64,000 bases of DNA, taken from the NCBI GenBank assembly GCA_013399115.1, contig VXAA01001939.1:116674-180673 (forward strand). The letters run 5' to 3'. How positions within the stretch are numbered: the stretch's first letter is position 1; each line of letters starts with the position of its first letter. Made by a program: the position numbers and the translations under genes. Below are positions 12,001-27,000 of this stretch, piece after piece. The stretch is from Anseranas semipalmata (Eukaryota > Chordata > Aves > Anseriformes > Anseranatidae). The notes beneath the pieces are model-generated. The model was not told the DNA's origin. It ran no database searches and worked only from the letters and a program-made list of their open reading frames with translations.

Positions 12001-15000
12001 CAGCACTCAGCTTGAATTTAAAGGCAATACAAATTCAGAGTTGTTTGTTTTTTTTTTTTTTTTTTGTCTCCAGTAGAAAGGAACCAGGTCACTGGAGAAA
12101 TCTGAGGTATAACTGAAGCTAACAGTGAAGTGAAGAAAAGGCTTAGAGTCAGAGAAACTCTTGTGTCTTTAACTAGTCTGGTGAACAGGTAGAGTCCTAA
12201 GCAGCACAACTGGTAAAGTACTTCAAAATAGATTATAACTTCCAATTCAAATCTTTTACATGTGCACCTGTCAGGAATCCTGTACTTTCCATTCCTCAGA
12301 TATATGTTATGGCCTCAAACATTATTATGACATGTTGCACCCAACTGAGGAAATGTAAGTCATCAGTTCTAAGTGAGATGCACATCCTCTAGCAACTACT
12401 GCACCTCCGAGAACCCTGCTACTTTTTCTGATGGACTGAAACAAGAGATTAGGTTTTAAGAGTCTCCTGAATATATTCAACATTGAGTGACTTGAGTCTA
12501 CAGACAGTGCCATTACAATTAGTTTCAGTTGTTCCCCTAACTGTTGATTGCAGGAAGAAATACCATGAAAGGATGTGCAGCTGGATTTGGTGAAAAGGAG
12601 GATAAATTCTAAGTCCCAGAGACCGCCTTCTGCTTGATTGAGGGGAAAATGGGCAAGCTAAGAGTTCCAGGTTTTTCTTAAAGCGATCTGGCAAAAATGG
12701 TAAGAAATGGGTAAGTTATCTGAGGATTTATCAATATTTTTACCCACCTTCATTCAGGGAAGAAAACTTTAGAATGTATTATTATTTTAGAATTAAAAGC
12801 TAATCCCAAGAAGACAAAGCATGTATAGTAAGTAAGGGCCAATTATCCTCAGCTCCTATGCTGACAACAAAGTCTCTGTAGGTTGTAAAGAAGACCAGAG
12901 CAAACTTCAGGGGACTAGGTCTAAGAAAATTGCACTAGGGAAGAGAAATTTAGGGAAGAGAAATTTAGGTATGTTAGAACCCCCCCTCAAATGACAAACA
13001 GAAAACCCCACCTGACATCCCTAACTGGAGACTGGGAAATACAATGTATAACTCATTTTTTCTTACAAGGCTGATGTTTTTTTTTTGTTGTTGTTGTTTT
13101 TAAACCTTGCAAGTGAAGCCTCAAAAAGCAGTACCAAAACCTAAAAGCATTCCCCATCACAGCAATCCATCACAAAATGCAAGAGACATATGATCTGAAA
13201 AAAAAACAAAAACAAAAAACAAAAAACCTTTATGGGTGCTGTTGAAGTCAGGATACTGAGTGAGAACAGTATCACCATTCTCAGATCTAATGCATGCTTG
13301 TCTTGGAATTAGCTCAAGTACTGTTTTTCACAAGTAGGTTTAGGAACCATTTTTCACAACCTGTTGAAGCAGCCCATACAAGACCTAGGAATATATATCT
13401 GCATATACTACGAACTACATAAAAATAACAAGCTATGAAATAGCCTTTTAAAATATTTAATTTCTATAACACGTTTAAGGGGACTTAGTAAACCAGCAGA
13501 AGTATCGATCTTGGTACTGACCAAACTTTGAGATGCTCAAAGAGTTCCTATTCTGGAAAATTAAAATGGAAAGGACTATCTGAAGAATTTTGCTGTAATT
13601 CAGTTAGGAAACACTCCCAATTACTCCCACTTTCTTTCCCTTCACTGTCTTTTTCCTCTTTCTTCAAAGAAAAAAAAAAAAAGGAACAACTCTTAACCCT
13701 TTTCTTTTATCCTACAAGCGGGATGGTTTCCTCCTTTGCCTTTGCTTTTAATATCTTGCTCCCATCTCTCCGTCCTTTCCTCACTTGTTTCTTGCTCCCT
13801 ATCCCTCATTCCCTTGTACTGGCATTCTCTTTATTTCACTTTTGCATGGGTCCCTGAATTTTGCCCCCTTTCCACTACATGCACGACAAATAGCTCCTGC
13901 AGGTGGTACAGTACCAATTGCCTCCTAAGTTCTTTCCATAATTCATGTCCACTTCTCTGACCTGAAAGACATTCACAGTGAACCATAAGAGTTCATCTTT
14001 GTAACCGACACTACTACAAGTTACTTACACTCCTCTGTCCACTTTTTTTTAAACCAGATGAAGTATGTAGGCACGTTGTTTAAATGGGATCCTTCCTATA
14101 TGGGTAGGACCACTGAACAGACGGACTTGCAGGTGAATTAATATTTCTCACATTCATTCAACAACAGAACACGCGAGGGATAAAACACACTGACCAAACA
14201 GAGAAGCTCGTCCATGCTTCAGCCCTGTGCTAAGTGGAGAACTGATCACAACTACTGACATCTGGTTTCCAAATCTCCTGATATAATGCTCACCATTCTG
14301 TGAGGGATGCGCTGTCACACAGGCTGCTACTTATGGGGCAGACTTTGACCAGAGCTATTGCTGAGGTTGCAGCATTGCTACAATATTAGAAAGCTGTGAA
14401 GACTTCTCGAAGAATAGTTTATTTTATCTTTTTCAAGTAATAATATTCAGCAGGAACCATGAAAAGAAATGCCTCCTAGCCATAGCATGCATCCCGCATT
14501 ACCCTATATAGTAAGAAGTTAAGCAATGACACTCATATCATCCTATTTTTGAAGCATCTCTTTGTTCGTATTAATGTACTAAAACATGTTCCAGGAAAGA
14601 AAATATTAAAATGAAGATCAGCGAGGAAAGAACAAGTGTCTTGAGCAAAGATGTCTGATGGGATTTTGCACTCAAAGTTATCCATTTTAAATATGTCATA
14701 TGCTTATCTACATACTGCACATTAAATTTTAATGAATAGCCAATGCCACAACATTCTTTATCACATATTTTCTTGTTAAAAAAAAATATAAATATATAAA
14801 ATATATATACATATATAAATATATATACATACATAAATATATAAAAAAATATATATATTGGTTATGTAGTTACATAGTTCATTATTTAGATGCCATTATC
14901 TTTGGTCTCTGAGCACTCTTGGAATTTTGTACAACCCTGATAACCAAAAGTCCTCATCCCTGCTGCACAGATATGTAATGTTTTGATGATTAGCTTTGGT

Positions 15001-18000
15001 TTAGCGTTATTAGACTGTATGGTTTGGAACTATAAATAAACTCTAACTGTATACTAAGAAGCATAACTTTGCTTACAGATATTCTTTAACAGTAGCTAGA
15101 AGAATATTTCACAATGCTTACCTTAGCCACGTAGGCTTCGACCCTGTTTCTTGATGATAATGCATTCCCAGTTGGGCCTAGGAAGCTTCCTCCTAGACTA
15201 AGACTTCTGTTCAGTGCCAAATTGTTGCCAAGATGTCCCAATTCAGTTGAATACAGAACTGGACTTGCAGCCAGACCTCCACTGACAATGCTGCTTGCAA
15301 TTAAAGATTTGCTTCTATGGCGCTCCTGAAGGAGCTTAGCGTTGGCTTCTGCTAGTCTCTCATTAACTCTGAAACATTTAAAACCATGCAAAGAATTATC
15401 TTTGGTAATATTTTTGCAAAGTCACTTTCCAGGTCTTTGACTATTATGTGACTTCTGAAAGTAGAAGGGATTAAGAGTCCAAAACGAGACTGTAATCCAA
15501 TCTGAAGATTCTGGAGAACCTACTTCCAAGAAGTTACACTACCTGTAGAAAGCAGCAAGAATTACCAACACTTCAGCAGCGAAAACTATTGCTTTTGCTT
15601 CACAGAATCAGATTGCGCTCTCTGGAAGACCTATCTTTATTCACGCATTCCTAGTTTGCAGGCAGTAGGATAGGTCATGCAATTTCTCTTTTTGGCCTTA
15701 CGTCGGAGAGGAGAACATTATTAGAGAGGGGCCAAAAGGCCACCCGTTAAAACGCTATCAAATTTGAAAATACCTGAGTAATGCCATGGCCAGTGGCATT
15801 ACTGCTGGAACACTGAATTGAAATGAAGGCAGTTCTAAAAAAAGGGGAAGGGTCGTAGAGGAATTTTTTATAAATATGCCATCTTAGGCATATTTACTGA
15901 CAGAATGGTGACCAGAGGTAGAAGAGGGATTTTAGGAGGAAAAGGTACAAGGTTTTTCATACAACTTGCTACCACTTATCTTGCTACCACTCCAAAAAGG
16001 TGTGGACTTACCTTTCCAGCTTATTTGCGAGACATCTTCTGATTTTTGCTTCTTCCAGATACAGTTCTTTGTATTTTTCCACTTCTGCCTGTGTGGATTC
16101 TTTTTGAAAAATACTGTCTTGTTGTGTATTTTTTATCCTGTCCAACTCACATTCAAGATCTTTAATTCTGTGCTTCAGCTGGTTTCTCAGTGAAGCATGA
16201 TGACTGGCTCTGATTTGTTCTAATCTGTCCTGGGAGGCTGCCTGTGTCTGAAGCAGATAATGCAATTTCAACCACCACAAAGACAAAGAGAACCGTCCCC
16301 CCAACAGTCAGCTGCACACACCCAATTTCAAGGGCCCAGCCTTACAAAGTTGAGGCAAGTGTGTCTCCTCACTGCCATCAGCAATCAAGGCAGAACCCTG
16401 GAACTATCACATTAAATAATTATTTTCATTCAGAAAGATATCTGCTCTTAGCACTATTATTCATCAAAGCTACTATCAAGAGAACATTATCTGTATAGGA
16501 CAGGGCACAAAGAAAAGGATTCTATAAAGAAATTATGAGGATCCCATTCCCATCCTCCCTGTGCCTTTCAAAAAAGCCCATGTAACTTCAGTGACTTCTT
16601 TCCTGAGCACTTTATCCTGTACAATGATAAAGCAAGACCTGTATGTCTGGCCAAACCATCTCTAAGTTACAATGCTCATTCAAGGATGAACAGCAAGAAC
16701 AAGATCGCTAGACAGAGACAGCCCCTAAGAACTGCAAAACCAAGTCTGCTATGGGCACACTACTGACTTGGGAATCTGCAGGCACATCACACACATGAAA
16801 GCACTTTTGCCCAATCATTTTCCCTTTTCCCACTTCCCTTATGGAAAGACAGAAGTGCAGCACTAGAACTCAGAATGAACCACCGAAAACAAAATACTAA
16901 AAAAGTGACAGAAACAAGGTTACATAATAAAGATTGTAGACACACATGACAAATTCATTTACCTGCAAAAACAAATTGACTTCTTGTAGTTTTTGTCTGA
17001 TTTCTTGTCCTGCTCGTTCTTCCATCTCTCTTTTATATTGCTCTATTTGGCTGTGATCCACCATATTAGTCTCCAAACGATGTCTGAGGTTTGCCACCTC
17101 TTCCTTCAGCTGGCTTTTGCTCTTCTCCAGTTTTTCATGATTCCCACGCAGAGCAGACAGCTCTTCGCGCAAATCCTGATTTTGTGATTCCAGCTGCATG
17201 CATTTTTTTGACTCTAACTCCAGCTGCTGTGAAAGTTCACTAACCTGTAGGCAACAATAAAATGAACCTAGAGGCATCTAAAATCATTAAATTCAGGGAA
17301 AATTCATACCAAGGAGGGCCATCGAGACTGTATTTGTTATCTGCTGACTCAGTATTAAGACCAAAGTAAAGACAGGCTCATATTTTAAAAGAGGAACAGC
17401 TTCTACATAATTGCTGATGGGATTCCCCTAGTTCCCATCCTTCCTCAGTTCTTCTGCAGAAGGGCACACACCAACAGGTACCAAATTCGCAGCATTACAC
17501 CCGTGGCAGTGGGCTGAAAGGCGCTAGGTACGCTCTTCTGTGCAATGCTCTTCTGCACATGGCAAACCAAACACAGCTCTGCCTAGGCACCAGAAAGAAG
17601 GCCTATTGTGCCTGGGGGAGTGCGTCAGTGCTGAACGCGCTAGGCGCAAGAAACAAATCCTCTTCCTGCCGCTACGCGGAAAGCTTTGTAAACAGTGCTC
17701 CAGAAGGCTGCTTTGACAGCAGTGGTGGAGGAAGGCATTTGCTCTCTAGGTCAAAGCTGCTGTTTGGTTGCAAGAATACGGAGCAAATAGCAGGTGTTCC
17801 GTAAGTCCCAAAGGTCAGCTGCGATGCCGTCTTCCTCTTCTCCCCCAGAAATATACCTTTTCTATACCTACTGAAAATACCCAAAGGAGGTTCCTGCCTT
17901 TTACAAGGAAATAGAAAAAAAAAATAAAATAGAGAAACTTTAGCTTCCTTTTACACTGCCTAAACGTAATGCCATTCCCTGTCCTTCAAACGAACTCTTG

Positions 18001-21000
18001 TAATAGCAGTGAAGCCACAAAAGTGCTGTGAACTTTTGCACTAAGAATGTGCCACCACAAAGGCACTTGACTCCTCCTACAATACCTTCTAAAGCAGACA
18101 TAGCTCTGAAACACGGGTGCTTTAGCAGCAAATATCTGAGAAATCAGGGGAAAGCTAGATGAAGGGTTCCATGCTCCTGAAAAAGACAGCCAGAGCCACC
18201 TCAAAATGTTGGATGTGGTACTTATGGACATGGTTTAGTGGGTAGTATTGATAGGGGGACGGTTGGACTAGATGATCTTGGAGGTCTTTTCCAACCTTCA
18301 TGATTTTATGTTTCTATAAAAAGCACTTCTTGGACCTCTACTTCTGGGTGCCCGTGACTAGGAAAAGATGGGCTGAGACAGCAGCCAGTGAGCAGTAAGT
18401 TACAACACTTCTTCTGCATCCCTTCACTGCATCCTGTCCTGGGAACCACCACCTCCATTTAGAAAAGCAAGTATAGGAAAAGAATATTACAGGTCTCCAG
18501 AAAATAATACCACATACAAACAAATAAACAAACAAACTAGAACTCACCTTTGATCTTAATCTGCCAACTTCATTGACCATTTCAGAATACCTATTCTTCA
18601 TTTCTCCCTGGAAATTAAACTGAGACTCTCTTTCTCTCCCTTCATAAACCCTTAGTTTCTTCATAGCTCTGTTCAGAAGCCTCTTGCACCTGCACAGCAA
18701 ATTAATCAAGAAAACAATGAAGCAAAGGAACTACCGGCCTTTTCCACATACTTGTACATAAACGCACAGAGATGGCTCGCTTCATCCTTAACGTGCTCGA
18801 CAGACCAGGAGTTACTGAGAAAAAACAGCATTCCGGTGCCACAGATCACTTGGAGGGTCCAAAGTTCACCTCAGCAGAGGAATAAAGAGAGGAGAGACTT
18901 CCTTCCGTCCCAGGAGAAGCGCAGGGCAGCCGGCATTTGCACTTCTTTTGGCAGCTATGTAAAACCAGAGGCTCGTGTACAGAAGCGCCTTACAAGAACT
19001 AGCGTGAGGTTTGAATCTGCTCAAACATTTACGCTCAACTATTTTTACGTTCGAGTTCCATAAAGCTTGACTTCTACTCTATGGTGTCTCTCTTTGAAGT
19101 ATTAACAAGCCATACCTGTGACATTCTTTCTGCAGTTCGATATTTCTTTTCATTTCCTGGTCCAGACGCACTTCAACTGGGCGCTTCAACTCCACTAGCT
19201 TCTTCACTTTCTTTCTCTCACTTTCACACTTTCAAAACAGAAAAGATACGTGACACAGCCAGCACAGGGACAGTACCTCCATGTGGTATGTGCAGACAGC
19301 GTTCTCCACAGAGAAGCCGCAGTACCTCCCTATCCGCATTCAAAACCCCTCTGGGGTTCCTGCAAACATTTAGGCACTTCAGATTTCACCCAAACAGGCC
19401 AATACCGAGGGACAGAAAGAGATGCCCCCACTAAAGCAAAGGCCTCCCCTTCCAGGACTTCATGCCAAGAAGATGGAAAAGACAAAAAGCTGGCAATTGT
19501 TCTTGCACTTTGTACTTGCACCTTATTTTTTCTGCAAGAGTTTTAAGCTTCTGCTATTGTGAAAACCTGCAGCAGCTCCTCCATCCACTGTACTGGAAAA
19601 ATGGAGCATTTTAACCCTGCCCAAAAATCAAGGGACCTGATGATGACCAGAAGGAAGTCAAGTGAAGAACTGAGGAACTTCAGCCTTGCTCCATGTGCTC
19701 AACTGCTATCAAACCACACTGTTTTCCCAGCAGAACCACTCCAGCATTTACACAGAAATACCCCATTGGCTTTTATTCAATTCCTGCATGACCCCCAAAT
19801 CACAAGTTACTCAGGGTCTGAATGGCAGGGACAGAAAAGGCTGAGTATGTAAGAACTCAACAAAAATGTGAACGTGATTCTGGGTATTGACTAGGTGTTA
19901 GGGCTCACCTGTTCCAAGAGCTCAGCCTTTTCCCTGTCAAGCTGAGCAAGACGATTTTCAAGGTGTGCTCTTGACTTCAATTCCTCCTCCCACATACTGC
20001 GTGAGTCTTTTGATGTCAGAGTCAGCACATTCTGCTTTTGCATCTGTGGAAGCAACAATGGCAAAGGAAAAAACAACATAACTAGAAAGCCAATACTGCT
20101 GTATAAAGTAGTAACTTAACTGGAGGCAGGGCTAAGCTCTCCTTTCACCACCAAAGATCTACAGTGAACGTTAATGCAGAGCGTAAAACACAGCTCAGGA
20201 AAGACAACCTAGAACAGCACCTGAAGCTAGTGGAAAGAGTGAACGATCTGTACATGACAAGATGAGGTTACAACTTTGGGAGTAAGAAGACACACACACA
20301 AAATTACCCCACAACTTTCTTCATAAGTTCCCCCTGATTTCATAATGATACATAATTAACTAAATTTATAATTTGTCTAGTACCCACCACAGAAAATACC
20401 CTACACTCACTGCTTGTGGAATAACTGCAGATCTTCTCAGAGCAAGAAAATGTTTTCAAATCAGCAATGTTACTTATACTTTTACCCAAAGCAACAAAGA
20501 TTTGTATCACAGATGCATTTGTGTGGAAATGAGCTTGCTTATTCAGTTCACATGCAAAGAATGAAAACTGACTAGATGCTTTGAGTAGCACATTTTAAGG
20601 AAAAAAAAAAAAAAAAAAAGATGTCCACTGATCTACAGAAAGACATAAAAACCTTAGCATGAAAGCTTAGATGTAAAAACCTTCTCATGTGTCCTTATAG
20701 AGTAGGTGAAATGCTGGGTCTTAATACACAACAATGTATAGGTAAGATACAGAAATGTTAAAAAACATTTAAAAAGTGAATGTAAGCCAGAAACCTGATG
20801 ATTGCTTCCAATTGGTATGCCACCAAAAGAGGAAGAAAGAAAAGGAACCTGGAAAAGAGCTCAGACTTCACTGGGGCAGAAAATCAACAGCTTTTCCCTT
20901 CCAGCATATCCTGCTTCTTACTCTCCCTACAAGAGCTTCATTTCCCAACAGCACAGTCCTTTAAGAATATTCCATGGTTCCACAAGATGCTAAGCCATGC

Positions 21001-24000
21001 ACATACACCAGCTGCTGCCCAGCTGCCTCCCACTGCACAGCATCCCCTCACCTAATTAGTCTTTCCTTACCTCAGCCCCCTGTGTGGCAGGACAGAACCA
21101 GTACCTATTCACAAATGGGAAAAGAAGCTAATGAACTCAAGTAGAAGCTGTGAGAAAGTGCTGAACGTAACATGGATCTCCTAAGTCCAGTCTCCCCTCT
21201 CAGTCTTCAACCACACATCTCCCTCCTGCCCGCATCATCCATCAATCAAAGGAATCATGCCAATGAACACAAGTATCCACATACCACCACACAGATACAA
21301 AATGCAGCAGCAGCAGAGGAATGTAGAAATTTACAGCCTTTACCCTTGAAGGTGCCTTGCCCTGAAACCAGAAGGGTATTTGTCAGCTTATCTGTACTTT
21401 ACAGTATGCCCGATCTTTCCATTAATTACCTGCACGCAAAAAAAAAAAAAAATCAAAGACTAAACCAGTTATTTGCAGAAACCTTTGAGGTACCTGCTGA
21501 TGTTGGTGTTCTTCTGCAGTTGTCTGTGTTGTCCGCAAGCCAGTTATCAAGTCCTCTAGGCGATTATGAACCTAAGGAAGCATTAAAAAAAGAAAGAAAA
21601 CACTATGACTTTCTAGGCTGAAGTTCACACGTCACTACCAAAAATAAATATTACACGTATCTCTTTATTCCTTTAATATCTATCCCCACCACCAATGATC
21701 AGAACTGCCTTACTCTGATGCTATCATAAAGTTCGTAGCAATCATCACTTCTGCCATTTGCTTCAGGGAGAGAGAGAACCATGTGGAATACATAGAATCT
21801 TCAATGAAGACACAAAGGAGCTTTTCCAAACCACAGTACATTTAAAAACCATGCCATCTTAACCAAGGGACAAGGGTAAGCACTGTGACTGCCTTCCTTT
21901 TTCTTTTGCCAGTGTCAGCACAGCACAAAGTTCAACTTTCAGGTATAGTTATTTTCAAAACCTCTTCAACGTTAAATAACAACTACAGGTGTAACAAGGA
22001 CCCTAGCTCACTGATTAGAACACAAAAATAATTTGCTTCATATAAGCCACAGATGAAACCGCCTCATTTATACTAATATTAACTACTGACCAGGGGCGCT
22101 GAGAAATTCCAAGCCTTGAAACAAGTTCTGCAAATGATACCATGGGGATTCCTCTTCACTGTTTCATGGAAACAAACACACACCAAATGGCCAAGGGCAA
22201 AGTAATTCTGCACAGCAAAATCTCTGGGGGATATAATCCTCATCCCAGTCTGATGATGCCAGTCAGGCCTCCGGCAAGAAGCTCTTGGCACCAATATCAC
22301 TTGTGGAATTTCCCTGGGGTAACTTGCAGAATACCTTTCAAGATGTATATACCAGAATGCATCTGAAGTAGCATCTGATGTTATGACTGGTATAAAGCAG
22401 AAAATATTTAAACCAGCACATGGAGTGTCAAAACCTTACCTTATATAGTGTTAAGTAGGACTTGCTATAGTATTACAGGAAAACTCTCAAAACCGGAAAG
22501 CTGGGGAAGGTACCAGTAGGGTTTTCAGAACTGCCTATAAGTTAGCAGAACTCAGGAACTGAGCTCCCCTACACTGTCCAGGACAATCCCATGTTATAGC
22601 TTTCCCACAGAAAATACGTAACTGTGCTCAGAAGCTCACATAAAAAGGGAAGTTTATGACTACCTTACCGAGGCAGAGGCTTGCAAGTCTTTCTGAAGGG
22701 CTTCAATCCTATTGGTTTGTTGTTTGGCTGTGGCTTCCAATCTGGCATTTTCAATTTCAAGTCTGAAAGAGAAATACAGGCCTTATTATGGAAATCCACA
22801 TGAGCACAAATGCTGAAAGAACAGTGTAAAAAAACATAATCTAACACAAAAGCTTCTTTCAAAACCCTGTATTAACATCCTGTGATGCAACAAAGCAATC
22901 CTGTTGTTTTCACATAGTCCCAGAATGGAAAACCTTGCTTCACTGTGTTATTTTCTTACCTTTGCACATGTTCTTCCAGTTGTTTTATAGTAGTATTAGT
23001 TCCAGAAGATGCTAACAGAAGGTCTTGCAGTTTCTGGGAAGAAGCTATTACTTCTCTTTCCTTATTATCTAAGGTAGTCTTTAAGTCATGAACACAATGC
23101 TCAGACTGAATACGCTGTTCTTCCGATTCCTGCAACTGAATCCATAGCAATCAGGTTAGTTTCTCTCTAGAGAAGTCAACAGGTGCTGAAGAATTTGAGT
23201 ACTGGATGTATCTGCACATACTCTCTACTCAAACTATTGCAATCATTTCAAATATATTCAAACCTTCACTTCTCTTAGCAAATGAATAGAAATTGTCTTA
23301 CTTCCTCATCTATTATACCGGCCTCTCCCATACCTACATTGAATTTCTATAGCACTGTTCTAAGCACTGACACCATTACTCCTACCCTTTCAGTGGCTCA
23401 TGATGCTGTATCCACTTGCTTGCTACTCCATTCATCCTTCTCCTAAAATGACTTCACAGCTCCATAAGAATTAGATTCTTATGATTTATAGTTCAGGAAA
23501 AGAAAAGCACAGATGACTGTCATGGCTTTAGCTGGGACAGAGTTAATTTTCTTCACAGAGGGTCACACAATGCTGTGTTTTGGAGTTTTGATGAAAATAG
23601 TGGTGATAGCACACTGATGTTTTCAGCTATTGCAGAGCAGTGCTTGCATAGAGCCAAGGACTTTTCTGCTTCTCGTGCTGCCCTGCCAGTGAGGGGGCTG
23701 GGGGTACACCAGCAGCTGGGAGGGGACACAGCCAGGACAGGTGACCCAGACTGACCAAAGGGACATCCCACACCACAGAAAATCATGCTCAGCAATAAAA
23801 GCTGGGGTAAAGAAGGAGGGGGGGGAGTGATGGTGTTTGTCTTCCCAAGAAACCGTTATGTGTGATGAGCCCTGCTTTCCTGGAAGTGGCTGAACACCTC
23901 CTTGCCAATGGGAAGCAGCGAATGAATTCCTTGTTTCACTTTGNNNNNNNNNNNNNNNNNNNNNNNNNAAAAAAAAAACCAACAAAAAAACCCCCCCACA

Positions 24001-27000
24001 AATGCTGCAGTCTAGTATTTCTATTTTTTTTTTTTTTTCAGAAATTGGACAACATACTTGGCCAAACCAAATGCAATAACCTGTAGACACACCAGTTTAC
24101 TTTGCAAAACTGCTTACCAAATACAAACCTTTGCCCAAGTAAGGACATGGTGACCTCATATCAGACCATCCAGTCATGGACACCAAGTATATAAAACAAT
24201 GCAATTCATATACATGTCATTAAATCTATACTGATAAATTTATTTCTAGGACAGGAGGACAACATTTGCTTATGCTTTCAAATCCTTGCTCTGGTTTGGT
24301 ACAAACATGACTGTGCTCATGAATGGCAAGGGACAAGTTGAGATGACTGAGGAGGTAAGGACCTGCTTATAGTGCTCACACCTAACCTTATAAGACACGG
24401 GGAAAAAAAAAAACAGGAAAAAAAAAGAACAGGTTGCATCATGTTCTGAAAAGCACCACTGACATGGAAACATAAGTTAAATTTGCAAAAGGACAGAGAA
24501 AATAAATAATTTGTAAATTCAGAGCACCTGTGTGAAATCTTGCCTCAGATACACAGTGCAAACATCCTACATGCAAACAAGCTTAGTTCAATCCACGTGG
24601 TTCCGACACATACAATATTAAAAAAATTACCCTAACAACTGTTTACAAATTCCTTCAGTGTGAAGGTTTGCATTGTTTTATACACTGTGCACTCAAAACA
24701 ATGACCTTCAGAAATATTTGACAAGTTACAAATAAGGAACAGAACGCATACACAAACAGAAGAATACAAGGAGTGCAACATCCTGAACAGGGAAATACTG
24801 CCTCAGAGCAGAGGCGAGTTTCAAGAGAGAGCAAACTGCTTTGTTCATACCTATCCACCAGAAGGCTGCTCCTAACACACCCCTCCTGCTTGCAAGCAGC
24901 TCCCCGAAGGGCCAGTTGTGTTGGTCACCAGGAGAGGGGAGGAAGAAGGGAAGAGAAAGGACACTGCTGCAATAATACCCTAGAGCTGAACAAGAGCTTC
25001 CACTGTGGGGTTGAAGAGCAAGAGTGTCTCTTACTTGCAGAAGAAACTAGCTGGCTTTTTGATGATTCTAGTAACACTATCTTGCACTACTGAAGTGGAA
25101 GAGGAGGCCAGCTGGCAGAAGGTTTCACTGGCTTCATGAATTATGACAGGGCATGATTGCAAACTTCCTTAGCTCTCTGCTACTTGCTCTCAGAATACTG
25201 TTTTGCCCTTCTTCACTAGACACTGGGAAAAAACACCCTCAAATTTATACATATAGTTACAGGCTTTCTATACCTTGGTTTTAACCTTGTCCAATTCCTT
25301 TTGCAAGCGCAATTTGTCTTCCTCCAGGTCACTGCGGTAGTGCGTAGTAACTTCAAGTGCAGCTTCTGACATAGATTGCTTTTTAAGAGCATCAGCAAGC
25401 TCCTGCTGCAGCTGTCTGACCATACCCTGAAGAAACAGTTACATGAACACAAAGAAAAGAACATGAAATATGCCTTTACTTCTTTACTTAAACTTACTAG
25501 ATTATATAATTCAGTCTTCAGAATGAATTTAAAGGTATGAAATTTTGCATGCCACCAGCAGGCATCTGCACATCTGATAACCTATATCCATCCTCCTCAA
25601 CTGTACACATGCAAACTATGAGCAGCTCTTTATGAGAGTTTCTATTTCTTAATAAATAAAAAAAGCTTAAGTATTATTATTCTTGAAACAATACACAAGC
25701 ACACACTGTAATCATGTATTTTTTTCTAAGAAAAGCCAAAGAAATCTGTTGTAATGTAAGAGCTATAGATATTACTCTGATAATCAAAGGTGGGACTTTG
25801 TATTAGATCTTTTTTTTTGTGCTGCACTATGCAAACATAATTAAGTTCTTTTGAAGCTTTAAGTATGTGTTGAATCACATCCTCTTACAGTCTTCTTACT
25901 GAGTTAATTTTGGATTAACATTATATATCTATTATCTTCAAAATGTAGTAGGAAAAAACAAAGCAATTCACAGGTTAAACCGACTGACAACAGTGCTGAA
26001 GTACTCTCCCCATGTCCCGCCTTTCGAAGTAAACAAAAAATAAGGTGGTTATCTGACACATTCAGGTATTTACCTCACTCAGAGATTCTGGATTTGTTAT
26101 GAAGAAGGAAAAGTAATTTCAGATCACTATTGAAATCATTAAGGGACACCAACCTTACACCAGAGTATCTAAATACTGAATGTGATTATTTCCTATTTTC
26201 TAGAAAGGAAAGGAAGATGAAACAAAATGGTTAAGGCAACTTTTTCATCATTACCTGAACTTGAGAATACTCTACCTATTCTGCTTCTAGGAACATACAT
26301 AATAACACATTCTCCCATCAGCTATAGCTTTTTCAGCTATCTATTCCTCGCTCCTACCCCCATCATTATTTTCTGTTCCATCCTTTTTCTTGACAAAAGT
26401 CATCTACATGCAGATATGGGAGCAGTGCTTGTTTCATGTATATTTGAGATACGTAAAGTTATGCTAACGCTCTGCACAGGAGCACATTTCATACTCATGT
26501 ACTGCACTAATTTGCAGAAAGACAGTTTAACTGATTTCCTAATTTGTCTTTCTTCTGTCTGGCTAAGTAGCCTTCACAGAGACACAAAGAAAGAACATAT
26601 TTAAATATGGCTATACGTCAAAAAACATAGAAGACGAAGCTTAGGTCAGTGTTTAAAATCAACTTCTTGAGGAACTGGCAGGTGCCTCAGAACTCCCAAA
26701 ACACACATGTATATTAACACCTGGACAATACTAATAGTCTTCAATTTTATAGCACCTTATGGAGAATCGATTTTTGTTTTCTCTGTAGGGACATACTATA
26801 AATCCATCCCCCATCACTTCACTTACCTGCATCTTCATTTCTTAACCTTTGCATATTGGATGGTTCTTCTTTTCGTACTTTATTGAGTGTGTGTGTCATC
26901 AGTGCAATAGTGTATCAAACCACCACTCTACATGGCATAAAAAGGACTTAGGAAAAGGGATGAAAAAAGTTCTACAGAAGAATCACCTTCTTAATCAAAC

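Larger units (their letters stand above)
7484..15121 (-). other. ANKRD26 intron 38, the longest (7.6 kb)
   Basis: Separates the two last small exons from the DUF3496-coding exons. Holds one CR1 copy (8478-8898), simple A/T tracts (12046-12066, 13669-13682) and an AT-microsatellite (14777-14860). The phase at both ends is satisfied without another exon. I saw no other gene. Confidence 0.75.
15369..18547 (-). other. ANKRD26 introns 35-37 around exons 36-37
   Basis: Intronic DNA between the listed exons (15369-16011, 16248-16962, 17245-18547). Only the CR1 tail at 18212-18318 is recognisable; the other short frames are chance. Confidence 0.7.
19229..22668 (-). other. ANKRD26 introns 31-33
   Basis: Non-exonic DNA between exons 31 and 34 (19229-19908, 20044-21493, 21572-22668). 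A 20-A run lies at 20600-20619. The overlapping plus-strand frames at 20776-21055 and 21172-21621 have no domain. Nothing else recognised. Confidence 0.65.

Noticed and set aside
26227..26604. 125-codon plus-strand frame in intron 28
   Set aside because: No domain, AT-rich intron sequence, antisense to the gene, no regulatory context.
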